From the NCBI GenBank assembly GCA_003116995.1, contig BDSL01000043.1:558001-622000 (forward strand): 64,000 nucleotides of DNA. The letters run 5' to 3'. This DNA is from Yamagishiella unicocca (taxonomy: Eukaryota > Chlorophyta > Chlorophyceae > Chlamydomonadales > Volvocaceae). The notes below the pieces were generated by a model. It did no database searches, was not told the origin of the DNA, and saw nothing but the letters and a program-made list of their open reading frames with translations. Position numbers and translations under genes: made by a program. How positions within the stretch are numbered: the stretch's first letter is position 1; every line of letters begins with the position of its first letter. Of this stretch, positions 63,346-64,000 are shown in pieces.

Positions 63346-64000
63346 CGCCCAAGAAGTACAGCAGCAACATGTTCCGCAAATAAGTTTTCATTTGCAAAAT
63401 AGGTGGTGTATACATATGCCATTGGCACAAGTAAGCCAGCGGCGCCGGTGGCCGGTTAAGTAGGGTGTCATCCTGCACCGCCTTCAAACAAGGCATGCCA
63501 AAGTTAAGAGATCTCTGCGACCAGAGAATAGATTCGTGTTGAGGATAGATCGCAGGGGCTTACCGAATATCTGCGTAGTACAGGGGTTGCTCCCGTCGCC
63601 ATAAATTCTTCCAAGAGCTAGTGCCTATTTATCCTTTTGTGGGTGTTTCTTGCGGAGAAAATGGATTTGGCCACTGGCGTATTCATCTTTTCGGAATGAG
63701 TTGTTTGCGTGATCGGTAGGTTTTGGATAGCATTGCCGTTGATTCATCACGTCGAGTTGGGCCTGCTTTACTCCGAAACACAAAGAACCCTATAAGATTC
63801 ATCGCGAGGTTCGTACTGGGCTCCGGACGGAGAGCTGCAAATGCCACCGATCGAGCCATAGGACTTACTATACTAATAGCATTCGTTGTAGTTTGGTTGG
63901 CGAGTTGTAGTTAGGTTGGCGATTGTCCCCTCTGTGCCGGTGACAATTTATCCGGGTCCCGGGATGTGTTGATTGGTATCGTAGTGCATCAAACGCCAGC
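63346..64000. other. Downstream of gene 5, no gene recognised
   Basis: A 63-codon frame (63723-63914) ends in a hydrophobic stretch (LTILIAFVVVWLASC). I cannot assign it and cannot tell whether it is an exon of a gene continuing past the window. Confidence 0.3.

Overview
This is eukaryotic nuclear DNA, most likely from a green alga (Chlorophyta, possibly volvocine-like). The sequence shows spliced genes with GT-AG introns, two nuclear-type tRNA genes, L1-like non-LTR retrotransposons (LINEs) whose 3' ends carry TGTAA (the chlorophycean poly(A) signal), proline-rich hinges like those of algal extracellular proteins, and many minisatellites. The taxon is an inference; none of the genes fixes the species.

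The main coding content is a dispersed array of five paralogous genes for secreted papain-family (C1A) cysteine proteases. Gene 1 (7650-14341) and gene 2 (29275-33792) are on the minus strand. Gene 3 (39434-44028), gene 4 (48008-51766) and gene 5 (59119-63345) are on the plus strand. All five rebuild to intact 643-648 residue proteins from ten exons of nearly constant length (gene 3 has eleven). The order is signal peptide, four-Cys PAN/apple-like module, Ala-rich helical pro-region, C1A catalytic domain with Cys, His and Asn present, Pro-rich hinge, and six Cys-rich repeats. A broken copy of the promoter and first exon lies at about 55.52-55.98 kb, with an inverted partial copy at about 56.1-56.35 kb. 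Genes 4 and 5 share a promoter motif, a TATA box, a 5'UTR intron and an inverted-repeat motif.

The rest is mostly repeats. LINE family A has one full-length copy with both ORFs open (19859-26986, minus strand, 14-bp target-site duplication). It is nested inside an older, internally inverted copy (19245-19858 plus 27001-27126). There are also several 5'-truncated copies and a set of tail-only insertions of about 18-50 nt flanked by target duplications. One of these lies in frame inside the catalytic exon of gene 2. LINE family B is present as decayed fragments (about 53.1-54.95 kb, 27.13-28.5 kb, and 3'UTR pieces). A third repeat, C, occurs at about 5.05 and 45.26 kb. The window opens with the last exon of an unidentified plus-strand gene (265-412). 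tRNA-Arg(ACG) and tRNA-Trp(CCA) are at 19094-19166 and 38145-38216.

Stretches without a recognisable gene or repeat: most of 413-2970, 14342-15955, 16100-18060, 33793-34555, 37093-37680, 38650-39430, 44030-45250, 45345-47135, 51770-53090, 57610-58780 and 63346-64000.
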